Shown piece after piece: positions 1 through 9,940 of a DNA stretch of 64,000 nucleotides. A program made the position numbers and the translations under genes. A model generated the notes under the pieces. It searched no databases, was not told the origin of the DNA, and saw only the letters and a list, made by a program, of their open reading frames with translations. Within the stretch, counting starts at the first letter, position 1, and every line of letters starts with the position of its first letter. Origin of the DNA: Knoellia locipacati (GTDB lineage Bacteria > Actinomycetota > Actinomycetes > Actinomycetales > Dermatophilaceae); the NCBI RefSeq assembly GCF_007992835.1, contig NZ_BKBA01000008.1, positions 558,001 through 622,000 on the forward strand. Reading direction: 5' to 3'.

Positions 1-5
1 CGGGG

Positions 6-1502
6 TCAGACGGCGTTCTCCTCGCGGATGTCGGCGATCCACGCCTCGACGTCGGCGCTGCTGCGCGGCATCGCGGCCGAGAGGTTCTCGTTGCCGTCGG
101 CGGTGATGACGATGTCGTCCTCGATGCGCACGCCGATGCCGCGGAAGCGCTCGGGCACCTTGAGGTCGTCGGCCTTGAAGTACAGCCCGGGCTCGACGGT
201 GAGGACCATGCCCGGCGCGAGCTCGGCGTCCATGTACTCGGCGCGGGTGGCGAGGGCGCAGTCGTGGACGTCGAGGCCGAGGTGGTGCGAGGTGCCGTGG
301 ACCATCCAGCGGCGGTGGTACTGTCCGTGCTCGGTGTCGAGGGTGTCCTCGACCGAGACGCCCTCGGGCAGCAGGCCCCAGGCGTGCAGGTGCTCGGCGA
401 TGACGCGGATGGCGGCGGCGTGGATGTCCGAGAACTTCGCGCCCGGCTTGGCCGCGGCGATCCCGGCCTCCTGCGCGGCGTACACGGCGTCGTAGATCTC
501 GCGCTGCGCGTCGGTGAAGGTGCCGCTCACGGGGAGGGTGCGGGTGATGTCGGCGGTGAAGAGCGAGTCGACCTCGACACCGGCGTCGAGGAGGACGAGG
601 TCACCCTCGGCGACGTCACCGGTGTTCTTGATCCAGTGCAGGGTGTTGGCGTGGTCGCCGGACGCGGCGATCGAGTCGTAGCCGACGCCGTTGCCCTGGT
701 GGCGGGCGTGCAGGCCGAAGATCCCCTCGATCCAGCGCTCGCCGCGACCGAGCTCGGCGGCGGTCTCGAGCTCGGCGATGACCGCCTCGAAGCCGACGTG
801 CGTGGCTGCGACGGCCTCACGCATCTGCTCGATCTCGTACTCGTCCTTGGTGAGGCGCAGGACGGACAGGGCGTGCGCGAGAGCGTCGTCGTGCTCGGCG
901 AGCGACTCGCGCTCGGCGCCGTTCTCGACCCGCGACTCGTCGAGCGAGGCGGTGAGCTCGCGGTCGGCGTCGCGGACGACACGCACGGTGACTTGACCGG
1001 CGTCCTTGGCCACGGCCGCCTCGAACTCGTCGATGTGGCGGGCGGTGAGGCCGAGCTCGAGCTCGATGTCGGCCAGGCTGGGGCGGGCGCCGACCCAGAA
1101 CTCGCCGTAGCGGGCGTCGGCGAAGAAGTCGTCGCTGTCGCGCTCGCCGAGCGGGCGGAAGTAGAGGACGGCCTCGTGGCCGTCGTCGGTGGGCTCGAGG
1201 ACGAGGACGGCGTCGGGCTCGCGGTCCGCGCCCAGGCCCGTGAGGTGGGCGAACGCGGTGTGCGGGCGGAAGACGTAGTCGGTGTCGTTGCTGCGCACCT
1301 TGAGGCCACCGGCGGGCACGACGAGCCGGTCACCCGGGAAGGCGGCGCTGACGTCCTCGCGGCGCGTCGCGGCATACGGAGCCGCAGGGGACTGCCCGGT
1401 CGCCTGTGGGCGACGCTCGGCCCAGTCCTCACGGACGAAGCCGCGGAACTCCTCGGTCGTCGGACGCGCGCGGTTCTCTGCCTGCTTCTGCTCTTCGCTC
1501 AC
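6..1502 (-). CDS. pepP: Xaa-Pro aminopeptidase (M24B)
   Basis: A 498-residue cytosolic metallopeptidase that removes an N-terminal residue preceding proline. The first ~170 residues form the aminopeptidase-P N-terminal domain and the rest is the pita-bread fold. The dinuclear metal ligands are all visible: Asp in LLDAGVEVDS and in TADITRT, His in HGTSHHLGLDVHD, Glu in TVEPGLYF and Glu in VRIEDDIVIT, so it should be active. I chose GTG at 1502 because the protein from there (VSEEQKQAENR) matches family length; the open frame continues further upstream but only as a shadow of the divergent gene. The start lies 6 bp from the start of the DUF2332 gene on the other strand, so any promoter must lie inside that gene. 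Confidence 0.93.
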   Translation of the reverse strand: MSEEQKQAENRARPTTEEFRGFVREDWAERRPQATGQSPAAPYAATRREDVSAAFPGDRLVVPAGGLKVRSNDTDYVFRPHTAFAHLTGLGADREPDAVLVLEPTDDGHEAVLYFRPLGERDSDDFFADARYGEFWVGARPSLADIELELGLTARHIDEFEAAVAKDAGQVTVRVVRDADRELTASLDESRVENGAERESLAEHDDALAHALSVLRLTKDEYEIEQMREAVAATHVGFEAVIAELETAAELGRGERWIEGIFGLHARHQGNGVGYDSIAASGDHANTLHWIKNTGDVAEGDLVLLDAGVEVDSLFTADITRTLPVSGTFTDAQREIYDAVYAAQEAGIAAAKPGAKFSDIHAAAIRVIAEHLHAWGLLPEGVSVEDTLDTEHGQYHRRWMVHGTSHHLGLDVHDCALATRAEYMDAELAPGMVLTVEPGLYFKADDLKVPERFRGIGVRIEDDIVITADGNENLSAAMPRSSADVEAWIADIREENAV

Positions 1503-1508
1503 GGCTCT

Positions 1509-2555
1509 ATGGTGGCACGCGTGAGTGCGTACGACGGAGCCACCGTGGTCGAGCGGATGCGCAGCCACTGGGGCGGCAGCACCGACCACCTCTACGGCGT
1601 GCTCGTGCGTGAGCTCGCCGACGACTGGGACCGCGGCGGTGTCGTGCGCGAGATCCTGCGGGGGCGGGAGGATGCGCCGGCCGGCGACATGGTCCAGCTG
1701 CGGCTGCTCGCCGGCATCCACCGGATCGTGCTGCGTGGCGAGGCGCCCGGGCTGGCCTGCTTCTATCCCTCTGTGGGTGGAACTGCCGACCGGTATGCCG
1801 TGTGGCCGGCGTTGGAGCCTGTCCTGCGTGCGCACGTGGCCGAGCTGCGCGAGGGGCTGGACGTGGCGCCGCAGACCAACGAGGTCGGCCGGTCGGTCGC
1901 GCTGCTCGCCGGACTGTCGGAAGCGGTGCGACGGACCGGTCTGCACCGGGTGCGGCTCCTCGAGCCCGGGGCGTCGGCGGGGCTCAACCTGCTCGTCGAC
2001 CGGTTCCGGTTCGTCGGGGACGGGTGGACGGCCGGGCCGAGGGACGCGCACCTGGTGCTCGAGGGCTGCGAGGCGCCGGGGTTCACGCCCGTCGAGGTCG
2101 AGGTCGTCGAACGACGTGGGTGCGATCTCGACCCGTTCGACGCGACGACCGACGAGGGCGCGGCCCACCTCCGGTCCTTCATCTGGCCGCACATGCCCGA
2201 GCGCGACGGGCGTCTGGTGGCGGCGCTGGCGACCCTGCGCGAGACACCTGTGATGGTCGACCGGGCGGGTGCGGCCGGCTGGGTGCGGGCGCAGCTCGCC
2301 GAGCCGGCGCCCGAGGGGGTGCTCACGGTGGTGTGGCACTCGATCACCCGGCAGTACTGGCCGCCGCAGGAGTACGCCGCGATGCTCGATGCGATCGAGG
2401 AGGCCCGGGTGAGGATGCCGCTGGCGCGGGTGGCCCTGGAGGACCCGCACCCGCTGCCGACGACGAGCACGTGGCGGCCGCAGGTCGAGCTCGACGACGA
2501 GGTGCTCGGCTGGTGCACCCACCACGGCCCACCCCTCGAGCTGGCCCGCCGGTGA
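1509..2555 (+). CDS. DUF2332 family protein
   Basis: A 348-residue soluble protein of the actinobacterial/proteobacterial DUF2332 family, whose function is not established. Recognisable family blocks are QTNEVGRS, LLEPGASAGLNLLVDR (resembling a SAM-binding glycine loop), the acidic DLDPFD segment and FIWPHMPERD, and near the end VVWHSITRQYW. No signal peptide or membrane segment is seen. ATG 1509 is the first start; GTG 1521 (VSAYDG) is an equally good alternative and would leave 18 bp rather than 6 bp to the divergent aminopeptidase start. The stop codon lies inside the left arm of the inverted repeat that follows. Confidence 0.85.
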   Translation: MVARVSAYDGATVVERMRSHWGGSTDHLYGVLVRELADDWDRGGVVREILRGREDAPAGDMVQLRLLAGIHRIVLRGEAPGLACFYPSVGGTADRYAVWPALEPVLRAHVAELREGLDVAPQTNEVGRSVALLAGLSEAVRRTGLHRVRLLEPGASAGLNLLVDRFRFVGDGWTAGPRDAHLVLEGCEAPGFTPVEVEVVERRGCDLDPFDATTDEGAAHLRSFIWPHMPERDGRLVAALATLRETPVMVDRAGAAGWVRAQLAEPAPEGVLTVVWHSITRQYWPPQEYAAMLDAIEEARVRMPLARVALEDPHPLPTTSTWRPQVELDDEVLGWCTHHGPPLELARR

Positions 2556-2627
2556 TCAACTCACCAATTCCCCTCGTTCGTCACCGGTCAGGCTGGTGAC
2601 GGAGGGGAGGAATTGGTGAGTTGATCA
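2553..2627. terminator. long inverted repeat between convergent genes
   Basis: Perfect 19-bp arms (2553-2571 and 2609-2627) enclose further pairing of GTCACC with GGTGAC, giving a long imperfect hairpin. The arms contain ACTCACCAATTCC and are much richer in A/T than their surroundings. It lies between the DUF2332 stop and the end of glpD, so a bidirectional terminator is the simplest reading; a dispersed REP-like element is the alternative. Confidence 0.6.
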
Positions 2628-2653
2628 CGTCCCTCGGGGGAGGGGTGCTCGGG

Positions 2654-4372
2654 TCAGAGGGCGGCGTCGGGGGCGAGCCGTCGGGCCTGGTCGGCGCTCG
2701 CGTCATCGGGCATCGTCTGGCTCGACATCTCGGCCTCGACCCGGCGGTGGTAGATGTCGATCTCCTCGGCGACCCGGGCGTCGTCCCAGCCGAGGATCGG
2801 CGCGGCGAGCGCTGCGGCGTGTGGAGCGGCGCTCAGCCCACGGTCCCGCGCCTCGATCGAGATGCGCGTCCTGCGGGTGAGGATGTCGGTGAGGTGCATC
2901 GCTCCCTCGGTCGCGGCGGCATACACGACCTCCGCCCTGAGGTGGGTCTCGCCGCCGGGCAGGAGCTCGCCGAGCTCGGGCTGGGCATTGATGATCGCGA
3001 TGATCTCCTTGGTGAGCGTGCCGTAGCGCTCGAGCAGCGTCTCGACGTGCTCCTGGTCGATCCCGGCCGACCGGGCGAGGATCTGCGGTCGCTCGCTCAG
3101 CCACTCCCAGCCGACGGCGCCGGCGAGGGGGACCTTGTCGGTCGAGGACGGCGCCACCTCGACGCCGAGGTCCTTGACGGCCTCGTCGACGGCGTCCTTG
3201 GCCATGATCCGGTAGGTCGTGTACTTGCCGCCGGCGATGAGCGTGAGCCCCGGAACCGGTGTCGCGACGACGTGCTCGCGCGAGAGCTTGGTCGTCTCGT
3301 CGGTCTCGTCGCCCGAGATCAGGGGGCGCAGGCCGGCATACACGCCGTCGATGTCGTCCCGGGTGAGCGGCGTGACGAGGACCGAGTTGACCGTGGCGAG
3401 GAGGTAGTCGATGTCGGCCGCGGTCGCCGCCGGGTGCGCCTTGTCGAGGGTCCAGTCGGTGTCGGTGGTGCCGATGATCCAGTGCTCGTCCCACGGGATG
3501 ATGAACAGGACCGACTTCTCGGTGCGCAGGATGACGCCGGTCTCCGAGGTGATGCGGTCGCGCGGCACGACGAGGTGGATGCCCTTGCTGGAGCGGACCT
3601 TGAGCGGGCCGTCCTCGCCGAGCATCTGCTGGATCTCGTCGGTCCACACGCCGGCGGCGGCGACGACCCGGCGGGCGCGGATGTCGAACTCCTCACCGGT
3701 GGCGTTGTCGCGAGCCCGGACGCCGACGACGCGCTCGCCGTCGTCGGAGCGCAGCATGCTCACGGCGGCGACGCGGTTGACGACGTGGGCGCCGTGCATG
3801 GCTGCGGTGCGGGCCAGCTCGAGCACGAAGCGCGCGTCGTCGACCTGCGCGTCGTGGTACTGGATCGCGCCCGTGAGCGCATCGGGTCGCAGGCTGGGCA
3901 TGAGGCGGAGCGCGGCCTTCTTGCCGAGGTGGCGGTGGCGGGGGAGGCCGGCGGTCTGGCGCACCCCGAAGGCGAGCCCGTCGTAGAGCGCGATGCCCGA
4001 CCCGACGTAGAAGCGCTCCCAGGCGGGCTTGCTCAGCGGGTACATGAACGGCACCGGCCGCACGAGGTGCGGCGCGATCGTCGTGAGGAGCAGCCGCCGC
4101 TCCTGGAGCGCCTCGTGGACGAGCCCGAAGTCGAGCATCTCGAGGTAGCGCAGGCCGCCGTGGATGAGCTTGCTCGAGCGCGAGCTCGTGCCGCTGGCGT
4201 AGTCGCGGGCCTCGATGAGACCGGTCGACAGGCCGCGGGTGACGGCGTCGAGCGCGACGCCGCAGCCGACGACGCCACCACCGACGACGAGCACGTCGAG
4301 CTCCTCGCCGGAGCGCAGCCGCTCGAGGGTGGATGTCCGTGCCGCAGGTGAGAGGGTCACAGAAATGAGCAT
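2654..4372 (-). CDS. glpD: Glycerol-3-phosphate dehydrogenase (FAD, aerobic)
   Basis: A 572-residue membrane-associated flavoenzyme oxidising sn-glycerol-3-phosphate to dihydroxyacetone phosphate and passing electrons to quinone. The N-terminal FAD site reads DVLVVGGGVVGCGVALDA (residues ~28-45), followed by the family block SGTSSRSSKLIHGGLRYLE; IIGTTDTDW and IAGGKYTTYR lie in the middle, and the last ~130 residues are the GlpD C-terminal domain. Start ATG 4372 has GGAGG 9 nt upstream; an internal GTG at 4360 is possible. glpK lies 0.9 kb away on the same strand, separated by an opposite-strand hydrolase gene, so the pair forms a glycerol catabolic locus without an adjacent glpF. A divergent gene starts 30 bp upstream. 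Confidence 0.95.
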   Translation of the reverse strand: MLISVTLSPAARTSTLERLRSGEELDVLVVGGGVVGCGVALDAVTRGLSTGLIEARDYASGTSSRSSKLIHGGLRYLEMLDFGLVHEALQERRLLLTTIAPHLVRPVPFMYPLSKPAWERFYVGSGIALYDGLAFGVRQTAGLPRHRHLGKKAALRLMPSLRPDALTGAIQYHDAQVDDARFVLELARTAAMHGAHVVNRVAAVSMLRSDDGERVVGVRARDNATGEEFDIRARRVVAAAGVWTDEIQQMLGEDGPLKVRSSKGIHLVVPRDRITSETGVILRTEKSVLFIIPWDEHWIIGTTDTDWTLDKAHPAATAADIDYLLATVNSVLVTPLTRDDIDGVYAGLRPLISGDETDETTKLSREHVVATPVPGLTLIAGGKYTTYRIMAKDAVDEAVKDLGVEVAPSSTDKVPLAGAVGWEWLSERPQILARSAGIDQEHVETLLERYGTLTKEIIAIINAQPELGELLPGGETHLRAEVVYAAATEGAMHLTDILTRRTRISIEARDRGLSAAPHAAALAAPILGWDDARVAEEIDIYHRRVEAEMSSQTMPDDASADQARRLAPDAAL

Positions 4373-4389
4373 AGGCGGCGACCTCCGCC

Positions 4390-4395
4390 TACCCT
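4390..4395 (+). promoter_or_regulatory. -10 hexamer TACCCT, leaderless
   Basis: TACCCT ends 7 nt before the ATG of the beta-lactamase-like gene at 4403, placing transcription start at or next to the A of the start codon. Confidence 0.45.
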
Positions 4396-4402
4396 GTGGT
4401 CC

Positions 4403-5299
4403 ATGTCTGCCTCCCGCCCGCTGAGTCGCCGACTCGTCGTCGAGTCCGCCCTCGCCGGTGCCGCCGTCGGTGTGCCTGCGTGGCTCGCCCTCGGCCCGTC
4501 CGCAGGCGCTGCCGCCACCCACCCCGCTCGCCCGGCGCTCCCCGCCGTCGCGACGCTCGACAGGGCCGCCCTCACCGCAGCGCTGGACGAGCACCGTGCC
4601 GCACGTGGCGGGACGATGGGCCTCGTCGTCCACGACCTTCGCACCGGTGGCCGGTTCGCGTGGCGCGAGTTCGAGAACCAGACGCTGAGCACGGTCAAGG
4701 TCCTCATCCTCATGGCTTGCCTCAAGCGGGTCCAGGACAGCGGCACCCCGCTCACCGACACCCAGCACTCGCACGCGCGCCGCATGATCCAGGCCAGTGA
4801 CAACGACGCCACCGACGCCCTGCTCGGGTGGGTGAGGACGCCCAGCGTGCAGCAGGTCGCCGACCTGCTCGAGCTGAAGGCCACGACCGTGCGCGGCGGC
4901 GGTCCCGCCGGCTCGGGCACGTGGTGGGGCTACAGCACCTCGACGCCCTCCGACCTCGTCAGGGCCGTCGACGCGGTCGTCTCCGGCACCCCGGTCATCC
5001 ACGGCGGGCACCGGGCCTACATCCGCCACCTCATGTCGGGCGTCATCCCGGACCAGCGGTGGGGGGTCGCCGACCCGCCCCTGCCGTCAGGCACCTACAC
5101 CGAGACGAAGAACGGCTGGGGCCCGATGCCTGACGGCTACCGCCTCAACTCGATCGGTCGGGTCCTCGGCAACGGGCGCAGCCACTCGATGGCGATCCTC
5201 ACGCGCAGCCCCCGGGGCTTCCGCCACGGTAAGGAGACGATCAACGGTCTGTCGAAGATCGTCTACGACGCCCTCGCCCAGCCGCTCGCACCGGAGTAG
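4403..5299 (+). CDS. Secreted class A beta-lactamase-like serine hydrolase
   Basis: A 298-residue exported protein. The N-terminus (RPLSRRLVVESALAG, then a hydrophobic stretch to ~residue 36) looks like a Tat-type signal, although the twin arginine lies in an unusual context. All three penicillin-recognising motifs are present: SxxK as STVK (Ser96, Lys99), SDN (132-134) and KNG (236-238) in place of the usual KTG. This fits the class A/PBP-like serine hydrolase fold. Whether it hydrolyses beta-lactams or acts on peptidoglycan cannot be told from sequence, and the Glu166-type Omega-loop motif is not obvious. It sits alone between glpD and glpK on the opposite strand. Confidence 0.8.
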   Translation: MSASRPLSRRLVVESALAGAAVGVPAWLALGPSAGAAATHPARPALPAVATLDRAALTAALDEHRAARGGTMGLVVHDLRTGGRFAWREFENQTLSTVKVLILMACLKRVQDSGTPLTDTQHSHARRMIQASDNDATDALLGWVRTPSVQQVADLLELKATTVRGGGPAGSGTWWGYSTSTPSDLVRAVDAVVSGTPVIHGGHRAYIRHLMSGVIPDQRWGVADPPLPSGTYTETKNGWGPMPDGYRLNSIGRVLGNGRSHSMAILTRSPRGFRHGKETINGLSKIVYDALAQPLAPE

Positions 5300-5306
5300 C
5301 CGCGCC

Positions 5307-6821
<1,515 letters not shown>

Positions 6822-7023
6822 GCCGCCAGAGCCTAGGTGGCCCGGGCCGACCTCCGCTCACACTCGTGGGGAGGATCTCGGGGACCAGAGCCCCTCGGAT
6901 CCTCCACCCGAGCGCCGAGCGCCGAGCTCCGAGCGCCGAAGAGCCGGGGCCGAGCGGGGCTGTGAGGGAACGCACGCGGCAGACCCGCGCGCAGACGGAC
7001 GGTCGCAGGCGAGGATGGGGCGC

Positions 7024-7563
7024 ATGCAGTTCGGACGCAGCTATGAAGAGTTCGAGGTCGGAGCGACCTACAAGCACTGGCCCGGGAAGACGGTCACCGA
7101 GTTCGACGACCACATGTTCTGCCTGTTGACCATGAACCACCACCCGCTCCACCTCGACACCAACTACGCCGAGGAGACGACGCAGTTCGGCAAGAACGTC
7201 GTCGTGGGCAACTACGTCTACTCGATCCTGCTCGGCATGAGCGTCCCCGACGTCTCCGGCAAGGCGATCGCCAACCTCGAGATCGAGAGCCTGCGCCACG
7301 TCGCGCCGACCTTCCACGGCGACACGCTCTACGGCGAGACCCGCGTCCTCGACAAGTGGGAGTCGACCTCCAAGGACGACCGCGGGGTCGTGCACGTCGA
7401 GACGATCGGCTACAACCAGGACGGCAAGGTCGTCTGCATCTTCCGCCGCAAGGTCATGGTCCCCAAGGACAGCTACCTGCAGGCGCGCGGTGGCGAGCAG
7501 CCCGGCCGCCCCACCCCGCAGCCCGACAGGAACTGGCCCGGCCCCGAGGCGACGGAGGGCTGA
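7024..7563 (+). CDS. MaoC-family (R)-specific hydratase
   Basis: A 179-residue hot-dog-fold protein of the MaoC dehydratase family, which hydrates enoyl-CoA or mesaconyl/methyl-branched CoA substrates. The N-terminal half carries the family hydratase segment FDDHMFCLLTMNHHPLHLD, with the usual D...N..HP.H pattern, followed by VVVGNYVYSILLGMS and LRHVAPTFHGDTLYGETRVLDK. I chose ATG 7024 (MQFGRSYEEFEVG) because GAGGA lies 8 nt upstream; ATG 7015 is in frame. No CoA-metabolism genes adjoin it, so the substrate is open. The 200 bp upstream holds short imperfect GAGCGCC repeats (6908-6945). Confidence 0.88.
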   Translation: MQFGRSYEEFEVGATYKHWPGKTVTEFDDHMFCLLTMNHHPLHLDTNYAEETTQFGKNVVVGNYVYSILLGMSVPDVSGKAIANLEIESLRHVAPTFHGDTLYGETRVLDKWESTSKDDRGVVHVETIGYNQDGKVVCIFRRKVMVPKDSYLQARGGEQPGRPTPQPDRNWPGPEATEG

Positions 7564-7580
7564 GTTCCCTTCTCGCGCAA

Positions 7581-7628
7581 CGGAAGTGGACGGCATACCC
7601 AAGGCAGTGGGTATGCCGTCCGCTTCCG
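7581..7628. terminator. bidirectional terminator built from paired GTATGCCG octamers
   Basis: A 21-bp stem with one mismatch and a 6-nt loop (7602-7607). The two arms are CGGCATAC and GTATGCCG with matching flanks extended to CGGAAG/CTTCCG. It lies between the convergent ends of the MaoC gene and the sigma-associated membrane protein gene. Confidence 0.75.
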
Positions 7629-7641
7629 TTCGCGGGTCGGG

Positions 7642-8907
7642 TCACCCCGCGCTGAGGGGAGCCAGGCTCGGCGTGACCACGCCGCTCGGCGTGCACACCC
7701 TCGCCCGCAGCTCCAACGACCGGTTGGTGTCCGGCAAGGGCTGGAGCTGCAGGGTCCAGCCACTGTCGAGTGCGATGTCGGTCGCGTCAGCGAGGTTCTG
7801 GCGACCCGTGAGCTCGGTGCCGGAGAAGTCGACATCGCACACGTCCTGCCCGGCGGGCAGGAAGAACGCGGCCACGAGCTGGTCACCAGCGTGGACGAAG
7901 TCCCAGAAGGCTGCGGTCGGGACCTCGGGCACGTCGACCTCGAGGAGGACGCCGGCGGTGGGGTCGGTCGGGCTCAGGGGCCCCTCGGTCACACCCTCGC
8001 CGGTGCACCCCGCGCCGGGGTGGGCCCGGACCTCGACGGCGACGTCGGCCTTGCCGAGGTAGGCGGGGACGGTGTGCCGGGCCCAGGTCCGGGCCGAGTC
8101 CTGCGCCGTGCCGAGCTCGTCGAGGTCGCATGTCGCCGGTGCACCCGCGCGGTCCGTCTTGGCCCCGAGGTCGTGCTCGCTGATCTGGGGGAGGTCGCGC
8201 GTGACCACCGAGTCGCCCTTGCAGATGTCCACGGTTCCGCTGGAGGCAGCCTTGTTGAGCAGCGAGGTGTCGATCGGCTGGACGACGACGTCCCACTCGC
8301 CGCGGGTGACGGTCACGCCGGCGGGGAGCGAGTCGGCGAAGGAGTAGCCGCACGGTCGCTGTCCCTTGGGAAGGATGAGGACGGCGGCGTTCGCGACGAT
8401 CCACGAGGCCGTCGTCGGCCGCTCGGTGAGTCCCAGGGTGACCTCGGTCGCCCCCTTGCCCTCGGCGCTCTCTGACTGGGCGAGCACATTGGTGGAGCAG
8501 CCCGAGAGGATCTCGGCCGTCACGGTGACCGCGCCACCCGTCGGGAGCACGCCGGGCGCGGTGGCCGTGAGCCACGGGGTCCGGCCCGCCGACGAGTCGT
8601 CGGGGAAGCACTGCGTGGTCGCCCGCGTCGAGACCGACGCGGAGGGCGATGGCGAGGTGGACACCGACCCGGACAGAGACGGGCCGGCAGGAGCCACGGA
8701 CGCGCTCGGCGTGCCCGGGAGCACCAGGGCGAGGGCCGTCGCCGCGGCGGCGAGGCCGACCACGCCACCGCCCGCAGCAGCGAGGCGCCGGCGCGCCCGG
8801 ATCCGCTGTCCGGTGCGAAGCGTCGCGTCGAGGTCGTAGTGGAGCCGCGGCGCGGGGGCGCCCACGAGCAGGTCGTGGATGTCGTCGTGCTGGTCGAGGT
8901 CAGACAT
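7642..8907 (-). CDS. Membrane-anchored protein encoded with a SigE-family sigma factor
   Basis: A 421-residue protein with a short cytosolic N-terminus (MSDLDQHDDIHDLLVGAP), an Arg-rich stretch (RIRARRRL), one transmembrane helix at about residues 41-62, a Ser/Pro/Val-rich linker and a large external domain with several Cys. ATG 8907 has GGAGG 6 nt upstream and overlaps the stop of the sigma gene as ATGTCTGA, so the two are translationally coupled. That arrangement suggests an anti-sigma or surface-sensing role, but no ZAS zinc motif or known anti-sigma domain is visible, so this is inference from context. It resembles the partner of the second sigma gene in layout. Confidence 0.8.
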   Translation of the reverse strand: MSDLDQHDDIHDLLVGAPAPRLHYDLDATLRTGQRIRARRRLAAAGGGVVGLAAAATALALVLPGTPSASVAPAGPSLSGSVSTSPSPSASVSTRATTQCFPDDSSAGRTPWLTATAPGVLPTGGAVTVTAEILSGCSTNVLAQSESAEGKGATEVTLGLTERPTTASWIVANAAVLILPKGQRPCGYSFADSLPAGVTVTRGEWDVVVQPIDTSLLNKAASSGTVDICKGDSVVTRDLPQISEHDLGAKTDRAGAPATCDLDELGTAQDSARTWARHTVPAYLGKADVAVEVRAHPGAGCTGEGVTEGPLSPTDPTAGVLLEVDVPEVPTAAFWDFVHAGDQLVAAFFLPAGQDVCDVDFSGTELTGRQNLADATDIALDSGWTLQLQPLPDTNRSLELRARVCTPSGVVTPSLAPLSAG

Positions 8908-9400
8908 GGTGGCCCTCCTTGAGTTCCTGGGCGGCGAGCGCCTCACGGAGCCGGGCGAGGCCGCGGGAGGCGCTGCTCTTGACGGTGCCGACGCTGACGT
9001 CGAGGAGGTCGGCGACCTCGGCCTCGGTCAGCCCGGCGTAGTGGCGCATGACGACGACCTGCCGCTCGCGAGTGGGAAGCGTGGCGAGGAGGCGGACGAT
9101 CGCATCGGTGTCCTCCGGCTCGCGGTCGTGGTGCTCGCCCTCGGGCAGCACGCTCACCGTGGTCTCGCGCCTGCGGCGGCGGTGAGTGTCGATGTGGTCG
9201 TTGAGGATGCAGCGGCGTGCGTACGCCATCGGCTGGCGGCCGCGCAGCCACCCCCACCTCACGTAGACCTTGAGCATCGCCGACTGCACCAGGTCCTCGG
9301 CCTGGGTCGCGTTGCCACAGATCAGCCATGCGGTGCGGAGCAGCCGTGGGCTCGCTCCCGTCGCGAACTCTGCGAACTCGTCATCGTGCCTGCCTGCCAT
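8900..9400 (-). CDS. SigE-family ECF RNA polymerase sigma factor
   Basis: A 166-residue group 4 sigma factor. Region 2 covers about residues 10-75 (RLLRTAWLICGNATQAEDLVQ) and region 4 about 105-155, with the helix-turn-helix LTEAEVADLLDVSVGTVKSS. It matches the actinobacterial SigE-like family (TIGR02983 type), in which sigma genes are followed by a membrane protein. The start ATG 9400 is preceded by a G-rich Shine-Dalgarno. The 117 bp upstream separates it from the divergent VOC gene and presumably holds both promoters. Confidence 0.92.
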   Translation of the reverse strand: MAGRHDDEFAEFATGASPRLLRTAWLICGNATQAEDLVQSAMLKVYVRWGWLRGRQPMAYARRCILNDHIDTHRRRRRETTVSVLPEGEHHDREPEDTDAIVRLLATLPTRERQVVVMRHYAGLTEAEVADLLDVSVGTVKSSASRGLARLREALAAQELKEGHHV

Positions 9401-9517
9401 CTCACCCCCCGTTCTCTCGCGTCATCATTGCCCCCCTACGACGGAGCAGCACCGCCAAAGGTTGAGTGTCGGCAATCCGGTGGCCGCGGCGCGTTCCACG
9501 GTGCGACAGTGACGCCC

Positions 9518-9937
9518 ATGACCTCACGCATCTCGCACACGTCCGTCGACTCCCGCAACGCCCACGACCAGTCGCACTGGTGGAGCGAAGTCCTCGGCTG
9601 GTCGCAGGACCCGAAGGACCCGAACCTCCCCGGCCACGAGGAGTGCATGATCTTCAGCCCCGACGGTCGCCAGCGGGTTCTCTTCATCGAGGTGCCCGAG
9701 GGCAAGACCGTGAAGAACCGTCTGCACCTCGACCTCACGCCGACCGACCGCACACGCGACGAGGAGGTGGAGCGCCTCCTCGCCCACGGTGCGACCCTCC
9801 ACCAGGACCTGCGCGACCTGCCGGGACGTCCGCCCGGCTCGGGCTGGGTGACGCTGCTGGACCCGGAGGGCAACGAGTTCTGCATCCTGCGCAGCGAGTC
9901 GGAGCGTCCCGACCCGTACGCGCACCTCGTCGTCTGA
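9518..9937 (+). CDS. VOC/glyoxalase-like protein
   Basis: A 139-residue single vicinal-oxygen-chelate domain pair: first half SVDSRNAHDQSHWWSEVLGW, second half ending WVTLLDPEGNEFCILRSE, the usual terminal beta-strand signature. Such proteins range from antibiotic-binding to isomerase or dioxygenase functions; substrate unknown. ATG 9518 is chosen; an in-frame GTG lies at 9509. It is flanked on both sides by sigma/membrane-protein modules on the other strand. Confidence 0.85.
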   Translation: MTSRISHTSVDSRNAHDQSHWWSEVLGWSQDPKDPNLPGHEECMIFSPDGRQRVLFIEVPEGKTVKNRLHLDLTPTDRTRDEEVERLLAHGATLHQDLRDLPGRPPGSGWVTLLDPEGNEFCILRSESERPDPYAHLVV

Positions 9938-9940
9938 GCC

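Noticed and set aside
6-2525. 839-codon minus-strand open frame
   Set aside because: Only the part from 1502 down is the aminopeptidase; the upstream part is a shadow of the DUF2332 gene.
2621-4351. 576-codon plus-strand open frame opposite glpD
   Set aside because: Its composition is that of an antisense frame in GC-rich DNA and it lacks any recognisable domain; glpD motifs are on the minus strand.
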